Assembly: GCA_035513175.1 (NCBI GenBank)
Contig: DATKCN010000137.1
Coordinates: forward strand, 1 to 22,331
Length of the DNA: 22,331 nucleotides
DNA from: DATKCN01 sp035513175
GTDB taxonomy: Bacteria; Chloroflexota; Chloroflexia; Thermomicrobiales; CFX8
Direction of reading: 5' to 3'
Shown: in pieces, positions 1-7,566 of the stretch
Layout of the letters: every line of letters begins with the position of its first letter
Position numbering within the stretch: position 1 is the stretch's first letter
The notes under the pieces: model-generated
Databases searched by the model: none
What the model was told of the DNA's origin: nothing
What the model saw: only the letters and a program-made list of their open reading frames with translations
Position numbers and translations under genes: made by a program

Positions 1-429
1 CTGGTCGTCATGGCCTGTGCTGGCGTCGACGACAGCGGCACGTCGATAGACACGCTCGCGACGTTCGAGGCCCGCCAGAACCAGCCCACACCGGCGATGC
101 CGACTCGCGACCCTGACGCTGGTCCTCCCGACCCCGCCGATCTGGCCGCCACCGGTCAGCAGCTTTTCAGCACGATGGGTTGCCAGGGATGCCACTCGGT
201 CGACGGCTCCGCATCAGCCGGTCCGACCTGGCAGGGCCTCTGGATGAGCGACGTGCCGCTGGCCGATGGCTCGACAGTGATCGCCGATGAGCAATACATC
301 ACCACCGCCGTGCTCGATCCGGGTGCGCAGATTCGCGACGGGTTCCAGAACATCATGCCGTCGTTTGAGGGGCGGATCGACGAAGCCCAGATCGCCGCGA
401 TCATCGAGTTCATCAAGACGCTCGAGTAA
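1..429 (+). CDS. Lipoprotein c-type cytochrome, 5' end missing
   Basis: A monoheme cytochrome c, probably an electron carrier anchored on the outer face of the membrane. The frame is open to base 1 and reads LVVMAC, which resembles the end of a lipoprotein signal peptide (V-M-A-C lipobox), so the true start probably lies before the window. Numbering from the in-frame ATG at 10, a Pro/Asp-rich linker (about 22-42) is followed by the heme motif C58-Q-G-C61-H62. The axial Met116 is in the IMPSF segment. The C-terminal half (VIADEQYI, LDPGAQIRDGFQNIMPSF, ending IEFIKTLE) closely resembles the cytochrome c domain fused to subunit II of caa3-type cytochrome oxidases, but here it appears as a separate small lipoprotein. 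It may serve a terminal oxidase encoded upstream; that part is inference. The fold and heme site are certain; the partner is unknown. Confidence 0.88.
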   Translation: MVVMACAGVDDSGTSIDTLATFEARQNQPTPAMPTRDPDAGPPDPADLAATGQQLFSTMGCQGCHSVDGSASAGPTWQGLWMSDVPLADGSTVIADEQYITTAVLDPGAQIRDGFQNIMPSFEGRIDEAQIAAIIEFIKTLE

Positions 430-444
430 CCGAGACGCTTACTC
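424..444. terminator. Small inverted repeat joining two stop codons
   Basis: GAGTAA and TTACTC form a 6-bp inverted repeat with a 9-base loop, exactly spanning the stop codons of the cytochrome and of the convergent gene. It is too short and lacks a T-run, so a terminator role is a weak guess. Confidence 0.2.
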
Positions 445-876
445 CGCCTCGAAGTTGACCGGGTATCCCGCGAAGTGACATTCGCGGTGAATCTGGTTGT
501 GTTGCGGCCCCCGGTACCGGCACCGCGAGCAGTGCGTCAGCGCGAAGAAGTGTTCGAACAGCCCGCGATCCATGCTCGTAAGTGGGTTATCGACGGCCAG
601 CCGCTTGTACTCCGCGAGCACAAGATCCTCTAGCTCGACTGGCAATACATCGGGAAATCGCAACGAGTGTTTTTCGTCTGTCGCCGCGTCTTGATAGGTG
701 ATCGTCCTGCCGTCGGCGGTCGTGACATCACTCACGACCGTCATGACGCCCCAGTCGACGCCCGCCGAAGCCGAGAGATATTGCAGCAGCCTGGCCTTGT
801 CGATCGTGCGCGTAGCCATCTGCTCGAGCAGCGGCATCACGCGTCGCACGACATCCTGCGTTGCCTTGTACGTCAT
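439..876 (-). CDS. Small unknown protein with C-terminal Cys/His cluster
   Basis: A 145-residue protein I do not recognise. I chose the ATG at 874-876 because AGGA lies 4 bases upstream; the frame stays open to about 1002, but that extension looks non-coding. The N-terminal part is helical and polar. The middle carries a short beta-rich stretch (GVMTVVSDVTTADGRTITYQD). The C-terminus has H115-C116-x2-C119-R-Y, then H130-x2-C133-H134, a spacing typical of a small structural zinc site. No signal peptide or membrane segment is seen, so it is likely cytosolic. It is convergent with the cytochrome gene and divergent from pncC. The coding frame is well supported; the zinc site is inference from residue spacing. 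Confidence 0.7.
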   Translation of the reverse strand: MTYKATQDVVRRVMPLLEQMATRTIDKARLLQYLSASAGVDWGVMTVVSDVTTADGRTITYQDAATDEKHSLRFPDVLPVELEDLVLAEYKRLAVDNPLTSMDRGLFEHFFALTHCSRCRYRGPQHNQIHRECHFAGYPVNFEAE

Positions 877-996
877 GGATTCCTGTCGCGCTCTGCCATG
901 CGGTGCAGCGGACTGACTATCTCGCGCCCTCATCGATTGCGTGTGGCGCGTGGGCTCCGAGTCTAGCATAAGCGGTTGGGGAGTCACGCGATCCGG

Positions 997-1026
997 TTGC
1001 AATCTGGCGCCCGCGTGGACGATACT
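997..1026 (+). promoter_or_regulatory. Candidate promoter of pncC
   Basis: TTGCAA (997-1002), an 18-base spacer, then GATACT (1021-1026). Transcription would begin about 1033, only a few bases before the ATG at 1036, which lacks a clear Shine-Dalgarno site. This would fit a nearly leaderless message. Confidence 0.4.
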
Positions 1027-1035
1027 CGGGATGTC

Positions 1036-1557
1036 ATGTGTAATTCGATCGGCCTAAGGGCCGTCCGGGATGACGCGCGCGACCTTTCGACCGAGCTTGG
1101 CCACCGCCTGCGGTCGCGGCGCCTGACCATCGCCACGGCTGAGTCGTGCACCGGCGGCGGCATCGCGCTCGCCATCACGTCCGTGTCGGGATCATCCGAG
1201 TATTTCGAGGGCGCCGTTGTCGCGTACTCGAACACCGTGAAAGAGCGCCTGCTGGGGGTCTCCGTCGACACGCTGACATCGGTCGGCGTCGTGAGCGAAC
1301 GTTGTGCCCGCGAAATGGCAGCCGGAGTTCGCCGGGCAGTCGGCGCTGATGTCGGCGTTGCAAGCACTGGCATCGCCGGGCCGGGCGGGGCGACGCCGCG
1401 CAAGCCGGTCGGCCTGGTGTACATTGCCGTCGCCACGCCGGATGGCGTGGCTGCTCGCAAGTTGACGCTCACCGGCGACCGAGCGGCGATCATGCGCGAC
1501 GCGGCGGATGAGGCGATGCGCCTCGCGTTTGAAACGGTGGGCGCGCTCGCGCCGTAG
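1036..1557 (+). CDS. pncC: Nicotinamide-nucleotide amidohydrolase PncC (CinA C-terminal domain)
   Basis: A 173-residue stand-alone CinA C-terminal domain. Family members deamidate nicotinamide mononucleotide to nicotinate mononucleotide in the pyridine nucleotide salvage cycle. The signatures are TIATAESCTGGGIALAIT near residues 31-48, the GAVVAYSNTVKERLLGV segment, and STGIAGPGGATPRKPVGLVYIA with the conserved GIAGPGG and KPVG blocks. The N-terminal MoCF-like domain of full CinA is absent, as in E. coli PncC. The start is the ATG at 1036; an earlier TTG at 976 is in frame but gives an unconserved extension. It is the first gene of a run with M16 protease and two-component genes; the next start is 16 bases after its stop. 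Family call is firm, start moderately sure. Confidence 0.92.
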   Translation: MCNSIGLRAVRDDARDLSTELGHRLRSRRLTIATAESCTGGGIALAITSVSGSSEYFEGAVVAYSNTVKERLLGVSVDTLTSVGVVSERCAREMAAGVRRAVGADVGVASTGIAGPGGATPRKPVGLVYIAVATPDGVAARKLTLTGDRAAIMRDAADEAMRLAFETVGALAP

Positions 1558-1573
1558 CTGGAGATCATTCCCG

Positions 1574-2881
1574 GTGACGATTCGCGAATCCGTTCAGAGC
1601 AATGCGACACACTTTTACCAGAAGACCACGCTCGAAAACGGCGCTCGTGTAGTCACGAGCACGATGGAACACGTCCATTCCGCGAGCATCACGTTCAACT
1701 ACAACATTGGATCGCGCTACGAGCCGGACGAGCACGCCGGCATCTCGCACGTCCTGGAGCACATGCTGTTCAAGGGCACCGAGCGGCGGCCGGATCCGGC
1801 TCAGATCTCAGGCGATATTGAAAGCGTCGGCGGCATCCTTAACGCGGCCACCGGCCGTGAGAGCACGAACTATTGGGCCAAGACGCCCAGCACCCATCTT
1901 GAGATGGCCTTCGACGTGCTGGCCGACATCGTCCGCAACTCCACCATACCGGAGGATGAGCTCGAAAAGGAGCGTGGCGTCATCTTTGAGGAGATTCGGG
2001 GCATCGTCGACACCCCGGATGATCTCGTGCATGACATCATCGACGAGGTCATCTGGGACAACCAGCCAGTTGGCCGTTCCATCATCGGCACGGAAGAGAC
2101 GGTCGGAGCGATATCCGCTTCCGACCTGCGGGACTATCTGAAGCGCTACTACCGACCCGATCGGCTGGTGATAGCGGCGTCTGGCAAGATCGACCACGAG
2201 CAGGTCGTCGCGCTAGCCGAGCACCATCTTGGCGATATGGAGCCGGGTGGGAACATCGAGTTCTCTCCGACCGAGCAACGCCAGACCGGCCCAAGGGTGC
2301 GTCTCGTCAACCGACCGACGGAACAGGCGCATCTGTGTCTCGGGCATCCGGCCCTGCCGTACACAGACGAGCGGCGCTACACGCAGGGAATGATCGACGC
2401 GATCCTGTCGAGCGGGATGAGCTCGCGCCTGTTTCAGGAGATCCGCGAGAAGCGCGGTCTTGTCTACTCCGTTTATGGCTACTATCGCCAGTACGTGGAC
2501 GCGGGGCAGGGCGTCGTGTACGCGGGCACCGACCTGGCGCGCATCGGCGAGACGATCGACGCGATTCTGGTCGAGCTCAACCGCCTGCGCGCCGATCGCG
2601 TGCCGGAAGACGAGCTGAACCGCACCAAAGAGCTGCGCAAAGGCCGCATCCTGATGGGGATGGAAGACTCGCGCTCGGTCGCCGGATGGATCGGATCTCA
2701 GGAGCTGACGTTCGGCGAGATTCTCACGCCGGACGAGGTCATGGAGCGCATCGACGCCGTCCGATCGGACGACATGCTGGAGTTGGCCCGCGAGATCATC
2801 CGGGAGGACGCCCTCAACCTGGCTGTCGTCGGACCATACGATGACATCGACGCGTTCCAGTCGATGCTCCGCTTTGGCTGA
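1574..2881 (+). CDS. M16 family zinc metalloprotease (processing-peptidase type)
   Basis: A 436-residue single-chain M16 (insulinase/mitochondrial-processing-peptidase-like) protease. The inverted zinc motif H59-V-L-E62-H63 is followed 76 residues later by the third ligand E139 in VIFEEIRG, as in active family members. The C-terminal half-domain carries the conserved FQEIREKRGLVYSVYGYY block, whose Arg and Tyr contribute to substrate binding. No signal peptide is seen, so it likely acts in the cytoplasm on peptides or signal fragments, similar to bacterial YmxG-like proteins. I chose GTG 1574 because GGAG lies about 10 bases upstream, directly after the pncC stop; the reading frame continues upstream into pncC without conserved sequence. 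The response-regulator gene begins 26 bases downstream, suggesting one transcript. Confidence 0.93.
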   Translation: MTIRESVQSNATHFYQKTTLENGARVVTSTMEHVHSASITFNYNIGSRYEPDEHAGISHVLEHMLFKGTERRPDPAQISGDIESVGGILNAATGRESTNYWAKTPSTHLEMAFDVLADIVRNSTIPEDELEKERGVIFEEIRGIVDTPDDLVHDIIDEVIWDNQPVGRSIIGTEETVGAISASDLRDYLKRYYRPDRLVIAASGKIDHEQVVALAEHHLGDMEPGGNIEFSPTEQRQTGPRVRLVNRPTEQAHLCLGHPALPYTDERRYTQGMIDAILSSGMSSRLFQEIREKRGLVYSVYGYYRQYVDAGQGVVYAGTDLARIGETIDAILVELNRLRADRVPEDELNRTKELRKGRILMGMEDSRSVAGWIGSQELTFGEILTPDEVMERIDAVRSDDMLELAREIIREDALNLAVVGPYDDIDAFQSMLRFG

Positions 2882-2907
2882 GGCATTCGCTCAGATCGGG
2901 GCGCCTG

Positions 2908-3621
2908 ATGAAGAACTCCGCCGATTCTGCCCATATCCTCGTCGTCGAGGATGAGCGCGCAATCGCGTCCGCGGTTCGCCGGGGGCTGATCTTCGAGGGT
3001 TACAGCGTGACGGTCGCCGAGACTGGGCCGCGCGCCCTCGACATCGCTCGCGACCACATGCCGGACCTGATCGTGCTCGACGTTATGATCCCTGGCGTTG
3101 ACGGGATTGAAGTGTGCCGGCGTATTCGGTCCGCTGGAGAAGACGTGCCGATTCTGATGTTGACGGCGCGTGACGACATCGCCGATCGCGTCGCCGGATT
3201 GGACGCGGGAGCGGATGACTACCTCGTCAAGCCGTTCGCGTTCGCGGAGCTGGTTGCCCGGGTCCGCGCGCTGCTGCGGCGCCGCGAGCGGCGGGACGAG
3301 GAATCCGCGCGCTTCGCAGGGGAGGTGCTGCGCTACGAGGACCTTGAGCTTGACACGACCACCCGTTTCGCGCACCGTGACGGGCGGCGCATCGAGTTGA
3401 CGACGCGCGAGTTCGATCTGCTACTGCTGTTTCTCCGGCATCCGAATCAGGTGCTCCCGCGCGACGTCATCATGGAGCGGGTCTGGGGCTACGACTTTCC
3501 AGGCGAGTCAAACGTGCTGGAGGTCTACGTCAAGAATCTTCGCCGGCTTCTCGAATCCGGCGGCGAACCACGGCTGGTGCAGACGGTGCGCGGCGCGGGC
3601 TACGTCCTCCGCCGCGAATAG
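2908..3621 (+). CDS. OmpR/PhoB-family response regulator
   Basis: A 237-residue two-domain regulator. The receiver domain (about 9-122) has the acidic pocket E15-D16, phospho-acceptor D58 in LIVLDVMIPG, T86 and K108 in YLVKPF. The C-terminal winged helix (about 140-237) has ELTTREFDLLLLFLRHPNQVLPRD, the VWGYDFPGESNVLEVYVKNLRRLLE recognition region and the closing TVRGAGYVLR. It should bind tandem direct repeats as a phosphorylated dimer. It lies 14 bases before its kinase gene and 26 bases after the M16 protease. The MprA/MtrA-like character is seen, but the stimulus and target promoters cannot be told from sequence. Confidence 0.95.
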   Translation: MKNSADSAHILVVEDERAIASAVRRGLIFEGYSVTVAETGPRALDIARDHMPDLIVLDVMIPGVDGIEVCRRIRSAGEDVPILMLTARDDIADRVAGLDAGADDYLVKPFAFAELVARVRALLRRRERRDEESARFAGEVLRYEDLELDTTTRFAHRDGRRIELTTREFDLLLLFLRHPNQVLPRDVIMERVWGYDFPGESNVLEVYVKNLRRLLESGGEPRLVQTVRGAGYVLRRE

Positions 3622-3635
3622 CCTGAGAGCTCCCG

Positions 3636-5099
3636 ATGTCCATTAGACTGCGCATTGCACTCGCGACCGCGTCTATCATGTTGCTCTCCCTGCTCGTCCT
3701 GGGAAGCGGCATTTACTTTACGACCTCGCGCAGCTTGAACGCGGACATCGAATCACGCCTGAGAACGGTCTACGACAGTTACCGGCGCGACCCAGGAACC
3801 TGGTATGTGTCGCAGCGCCAGATCCAGCTGCGTCCCAACCCCAACCCCTTCGCGTCGTCCGGAGTCTATATCCAGATCATGGACTCTACCGGCGTCGTGC
3901 AGGCACGCTCCGAGAACCTCGGCGGGCAGACGCTGCCGGTCGAGCCCGAGGTCCTCGAACGGAACCGGCAATTGGAGTCGATCCTGTACACCACCGAGAT
4001 CGGCGAGCAGCATCTGCGCGTCTTTACGGCGCCCATCCTCGTCGGCGGCAATCTGATCGCGTTTGTGCAGGTCGCCGAGCCCCTGGCCCCGCTTGAGCGC
4101 ACGCTCGGCGAATTGCGACGTAACCTGGCGTTCGGCGGCGTCGTCGCGACGCTGGTGGCTGGCATCGGCGCCGGGCTTGTGGGTGGCGCCGTGATGCGAC
4201 CACTATCGCGCATGGCCGGAACGGCCCGGACCATCGGTCGGACCGGCGATCTCTCGCGCCGTCTCGAGCCGCCCCGCACCGGCGACGAGGCGCAGTTGTT
4301 GGCCGAGACGTTCAACGACATGCTGGCGCGGCTCGAGGAAACGTTCAGCGCGCAACGCCGGTTCGTTGCTGACGCATCGCACGAGCTGCGCACGCCGCTG
4401 ACCGCGCTGCGCGCCAACGGCGACATCATGCTCCGGCAGGTGGAACATGGAGTCTTCGATCGAGTTGACCTCATCGAGGGCCTGACCGACATGCAGGCCG
4501 AGGTGGACCGCATGACGCGCCTGGTCCAGAACCTCCTGATCCTGGCCCGGGCCGACGTCGGCTGGCGTCCCGAACTGGAGACGTTGGACCTCATCGACGT
4601 CGTTCGTGACGCGGCGCGCATCGCCTCGCCACTGACGAAGGGCCAACGCTTCGAGCTTGACGCTCCAATGCCGATGAACGGGCACTCGCCCGCGATACCG
4701 GTGCTCGGCAACGCCGATCAGTTGACGCAGCTTATCCTGATTCTGCTGGATAACGCTTTCACTTACTCATCACCGGACACGGACGTCACCCTGTCGATCG
4801 CTCACAACGACGATGACGCGGTGATCACCGTGACAGACACCGGACCGGGCATCGCCGAGGAGCACCTGCGCCGTATCTTCGAGCGCTTTTACCGGACCGA
4901 CGATGCGCGACTTCGAGCCACCGGCGGCGCCGGCCTTGGGCTCTCGATCGCGCGTTGGATCGTCACCGTCCACGGCGGCGACATCGACGCCGACAGCGCT
5001 CCAGGCGAGGGGACAACGGTCACGATTCGCATTCCGCTTGCGGACGCCGGGCGCGACACCGCGCGGAGCCGACCCGAGATGTCGGCCAGCGCCCCATAG
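3636..5099 (+). CDS. Membrane sensor histidine kinase
   Basis: A 487-residue kinase, the partner of the preceding regulator. Transmembrane helix 1 is about residues 7-29, followed by an extracytoplasmic sensor region (about 30-163) and helix 2 at about 164-187. A HAMP linker follows (about 187-240). The dimerisation/phosphotransfer domain has RRFVADASHELRTPLTALRA with H249 as phospho-acceptor. The ATPase domain has an N-box (LILILLDNAFTYSSPD), G1 (DTGPGIAEE), an F-box (IFERFYR) and G2 (GAGLGLSIARWIV). All catalytic blocks are intact. The sensor region shows no domain I can name. The gene order regulator-kinase with 14 bases between them is typical of co-translation. It ends convergently with the HD hydrolase gene. 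Confidence 0.95.
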   Translation: MSIRLRIALATASIMLLSLLVLGSGIYFTTSRSLNADIESRLRTVYDSYRRDPGTWYVSQRQIQLRPNPNPFASSGVYIQIMDSTGVVQARSENLGGQTLPVEPEVLERNRQLESILYTTEIGEQHLRVFTAPILVGGNLIAFVQVAEPLAPLERTLGELRRNLAFGGVVATLVAGIGAGLVGGAVMRPLSRMAGTARTIGRTGDLSRRLEPPRTGDEAQLLAETFNDMLARLEETFSAQRRFVADASHELRTPLTALRANGDIMLRQVEHGVFDRVDLIEGLTDMQAEVDRMTRLVQNLLILARADVGWRPELETLDLIDVVRDAARIASPLTKGQRFELDAPMPMNGHSPAIPVLGNADQLTQLILILLDNAFTYSSPDTDVTLSIAHNDDDAVITVTDTGPGIAEEHLRRIFERFYRTDDARLRATGGAGLGLSIARWIVTVHGGDIDADSAPGEGTTVTIRIPLADAGRDTARSRPEMSASAP

Positions 5100-5137
5100 G
5101 CCCTCAGGCGGTCGTCAGCCTGCAGCCTGTTCGAACA

Positions 5138-5755
5138 TCAGTCGCGCCTGGATTTCTTCAGGTCATCAAGATACAACTCGATCGCGTCGCACGCGTCGGC
5201 GAGCAGTCGAGCGGCCGTAGAGTCGGTTCCAATCGCTAGTGGATAGAAACGCTCGCGGCTGATGTCCAAGTACCGGCCGGCCTTCGCTGGATTGCCTGCC
5301 AGAGGAACACGGCGCAGGTTGTGGATCCGGTCTGCAAGCTTGAGGAGGCGGCTCGGAAGCGGCAGGTGAAGCAACAGGTCCAGATACTCGCTGTCACGCA
5401 CCGCGCGCTGGTGAGGGGGGACGGAGCGCTTGGTAACGTGCATGACCATCTCCATGGCGCGTGGGCCGATAAGATCCCGTATCGCGTCGCTGTCGATCCA
5501 GTCGCAATCCTCCACAACGTCATGCATCAGCGCGGCGAGCAAGACGTCAGGATCCCGACAGCCCAGCTCCTGCCAGAGAATGACGGCGACCGCGACGGGG
5601 TGATCGATAAACGGAGACCCTTCGTCGCGTCGTTGGCCGGAATGCGCGGCGGCGGCGAACTGGAACGCCATGGCGAGGCGTTCGGCATCCGCGGGATCGC
5701 ACATGGCGAGAATTGTGATGAGCTCCGCCGGCAGCGCGGCGGGCGAATACTCCAT
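5138..5755 (-). CDS. Stand-alone SpoT/Mesh1-like HD hydrolase
   Basis: A 205-residue HD-domain protein matching the (p)ppGpp hydrolase half of RelA/SpoT. Seen motifs are A-H38-SGQRRDEGSPFIDH52P, the metal/catalytic H78-D79-V-V-E82-D83, and LADRIHN with D142 and N146. The E-D pair needed for hydrolysis in SpoT is kept. Synthetase, TGS and ACT domains are all missing, so it would act as a small alarmone hydrolase in the cytosol, removing pyrophosphate from ppGpp or a related nucleotide (NADPH phosphatase activity is known for Mesh1). The start is supported by GGAGGAG four bases upstream of the ATG. It is transcribed alone, convergent with the kinase gene and divergent from the LppM-like gene. 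The family call is firm; the substrate is inference. Confidence 0.88.
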   Translation of the reverse strand: MEYSPAALPAELITILAMCDPADAERLAMAFQFAAAAHSGQRRDEGSPFIDHPVAVAVILWQELGCRDPDVLLAALMHDVVEDCDWIDSDAIRDLIGPRAMEMVMHVTKRSVPPHQRAVRDSEYLDLLLHLPLPSRLLKLADRIHNLRRVPLAGNPAKAGRYLDISRERFYPLAIGTDSTAARLLADACDAIELYLDDLKKSRRD

Positions 5756-5816
5756 GCCGCTCCTCCGTCATGCCTGGTCGCGTTGCAGCCCAGGGAGGCG
5801 CCTTGCCCCGGACGCG

Positions 5817-5822
5817 TATAGT
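5817..5822 (+). promoter_or_regulatory. Candidate -10 element in the 143-base divergent spacer
   Basis: TATAGT gives a good -10 match about 77 bases before the LppM-like start, but I see no convincing -35 hexamer. The 10-mer TATAGTACGG recurs upstream of the HDAC-like gene on the other strand (20265-20274). The reverse complement offers TACTAT as a possible -10 for the HD hydrolase. Confidence 0.3.
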
Positions 5823-5898
5823 ACGGTATGCGACAGGCGCGAGGTGGAGGCGCCTCTCGATCACTGGCCGTATCACGCCCTCGCAAAGGACGTCGCGG

Positions 5899-6873
5899 GT
5901 GCCATGTCGTGTACGGACGTTCGTCTGGATCGCCCTCTGTGCCTCGCTGGCGCTGCTGGCGAGTGGGTGCAGCACGGTGGCGTTCGGATCAGTGTTTCAA
6001 GACGACGGTTCGGCCACGCACTCCATCACCGTCATGTTCCAGCGCGGCGGTCTGGTTGACGAAGACGCGCGCAGGCTCGAACGGCAGTTCAACGCTGCAC
6101 TTGAGCGTGCAAAGGCCGACGGCTACACCGCGGAACGCGTCAACACGATGACCCAGACCGGCATCCGCGTGTCGACGAACACCCGTGAGTCTCTGGACAC
6201 CGGCGCAGTGCACAACGGCCTGTACAACTCCCTGGCGCCTGAAAGCAGCCGGCCGATAGCTCCGTTCGTTGGAGGGTTTGACAGCCAGAGCACCGCGGTC
6301 GGCGGCGCCCGATTCGCCTTTGAGATGCTGGTAGACGGGGAGACGCTGTACCACTCGGTGCAGGACATGGCGCCCGGCCACCGGCAGCTGGCCACACGCG
6401 GGGGCGTCGATGAGGTCGTTCAGTTCATATTCTCGGCCACGATGCCCGGCGATATCCGCGAGGCTGATGGGGAGATCATCGGCCGCAGCACCGTGAGGTG
6501 GACGCTTCCCATCGACGGCACGACGACGATGACGGCGCACTCGGGCCAGAGCAAGGACAGCCCCTGGCTGCTCATTACGCTCACGATTCTCGGCTCGCTC
6601 GCGTTCGTCATCGCGCTTTCAGCGTCGGTCGCCTGGGTTCTTATCCACCAGCGAAGCACGGGGCGGTCACGCATCGTGGCTCCGACGCCTGGAGCGACAC
6701 GTCAGATCACGGACTCGTCAGCAGCGGATGCGACAATGACGGTTCAGGAAGTCGGCACGTCTCTCGCGCGCGTCGTCGACCGTGTCATCGGCGGACAGGA
6801 TGTCGAAACGGCCGCCAGCGACCGCGCGGCGCCGCGGGAGATGATCGATGGCACTCAACCCCAAGGAGATTGA
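5899..6873 (+). CDS. LppM-like (DUF3153) lipoprotein with C-terminal membrane helix
   Basis: A 324-residue envelope protein. The start is GTG 5899, with AAAGGA eight bases upstream. It gives a clean lipoprotein signal peptide: R-rich start, hydrophobic WIALCASLALL, then lipobox ASGC with C24 as the lipidation site. The extracytoplasmic part ends in a block typical of LppM/DUF3153 proteins (FSATMPGDIREADGEIIG, then VRWTLPIDG). A single transmembrane helix follows at about residues 223-250, then a roughly 70-residue polar cytoplasmic tail. The start could alternatively be placed upstream, but the extension has no conserved look. The last 26 bases overlap ureA, so the two are probably translated together. 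LppM-family proteins are envelope proteins of poorly known role; why one is coupled to a urease-like operon is unclear. Confidence 0.8.
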   Translation: MPCRVRTFVWIALCASLALLASGCSTVAFGSVFQDDGSATHSITVMFQRGGLVDEDARRLERQFNAALERAKADGYTAERVNTMTQTGIRVSTNTRESLDTGAVHNGLYNSLAPESSRPIAPFVGGFDSQSTAVGGARFAFEMLVDGETLYHSVQDMAPGHRQLATRGGVDEVVQFIFSATMPGDIREADGEIIGRSTVRWTLPIDGTTTMTAHSGQSKDSPWLLITLTILGSLAFVIALSASVAWVLIHQRSTGRSRIVAPTPGATRQITDSSAADATMTVQEVGTSLARVVDRVIGGQDVETAASDRAAPREMIDGTQPQGD

Positions 6874-7156
6874 CCGGCTGCTCGTGTTTGCCGCAGCGGA
6901 ACTGGCGCGCAAGCGGCGCCACAGAGGCCTGCAGCTCAACCACCCTGAGGCGATCGCACTGTTGACGGATGAGGTTTTCGAGGCCGCCCGAGACGGCCTG
7001 CCGTTCGACCAGGTCATCTCGCGCGCGCGGTCGACGTTGCGACGGCGTGACGTCATGGAGGGTGTGCCCGAGATGATCCCGACGTTGCACGTGGACGCTC
7101 TGTTTCCGGACGGCACACGGCTCGTTACCGTCCACAACCCGATCTGGGAGGACTGA
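6848..7156 (+). CDS. ureA: Urease gamma subunit
   Basis: A 102-residue protein matching the urease gamma subunit along its whole length (family about 100). Conserved blocks are LNPKEIDRLL, ARKRRHRGLQLNHPEAIALL, EAARDG, DVMEGVPEMIP and FPDGTRLVTVHNPI. With the beta and alpha subunits it builds the (alpha-beta-gamma)3 enzyme that hydrolyses urea to ammonia and carbamate. GGGAG lies six bases before the ATG. The gene begins inside the end of the LppM-like lipoprotein gene and ends three bases before ureB. Identity is close to certain. Whether the complex uses urea is not proven, because ureC lies 1.2 kb away, the beta subunit is divergent and no accessory genes are in view. Confidence 0.95.
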   Translation: MALNPKEIDRLLVFAAAELARKRRHRGLQLNHPEAIALLTDEVFEAARDGLPFDQVISRARSTLRRRDVMEGVPEMIPTLHVDALFPDGTRLVTVHNPIWED

Positions 7157-7159
7157 GCG

Positions 7160-7534
7160 ATGATCCCGGGAGAGATCATTCCGCGCGATGAGCCGCGTGT
7201 GATCAACGACGGCCTGCCGCAGACGAAGCTGTCGATCGCGAATACCGGGGATGTTCCGACGCATCTCAGCGCGCATTTCCACATCTTCGAGGCGAACCCT
7301 CGTCTGCGCTTCGATCGCGCTCGCGCGTGGGGCATGCGTCTGGACGTGGCGACCGACGAGAGCGTTCGCATCGAGCCGGGCGCGACCGTTGTCGTTAGCC
7401 TCGTGCCGATCGGCGGCGCTCGGATCGTGCGCGGCTTCAACGGCGCCGTCGCCGGGCCGCTCGATGAGATCGATCCTGCAGCGGCGTTATGCGGCCTGGT
7501 CGCTCGCGGATTCCTCCACGAGCACGAGAGCTGA
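7160..7534 (+). CDS. ureB: Urease beta subunit, divergent
   Basis: A 124-residue beta subunit (family about 100-110), the structural part that packs the active-site flap of the alpha subunit. It has the start MIPGEIIP, then NTGDVPTHLSAHFHIFEAN where classical enzymes read close to NTGDRPIQVGSHFHFFEVN, then FDRARAWGMRLDV, RIEPGATVVVSLVPIGG and GFNGAVAGPL. The replacements in the usually invariant NTGDRPIQVGSH block suggest a distinct subfamily. A C-terminal extension of roughly 20 residues (ALCGLVARGFLHEHES) is present. GGGAGGA sits eight bases before the ATG, overlapping the end of ureA. ureC does not follow; the next gene, on the opposite strand, converges with a 12-base gap. Confidence 0.92.
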   Translation: MIPGEIIPRDEPRVINDGLPQTKLSIANTGDVPTHLSAHFHIFEANPRLRFDRARAWGMRLDVATDESVRIEPGATVVVSLVPIGGARIVRGFNGAVAGPLDEIDPAAALCGLVARGFLHEHES

Positions 7535-7566
7535 TCCGAGCCCGATCTACGCGCTTAGCTCGTGCT
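7521..7566. terminator. Inverted repeat across the ureB/C45 convergent ends
   Basis: AGCACGAG (7521-7528) and CTCGTGCT (7559-7566) are a perfect 8-bp inverted repeat enclosing both stop codons with a 30-base loop; an alternative pairing adds AGCT/AGCT. It may serve as a two-way transcript end. No T-run is present. Confidence 0.35.
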
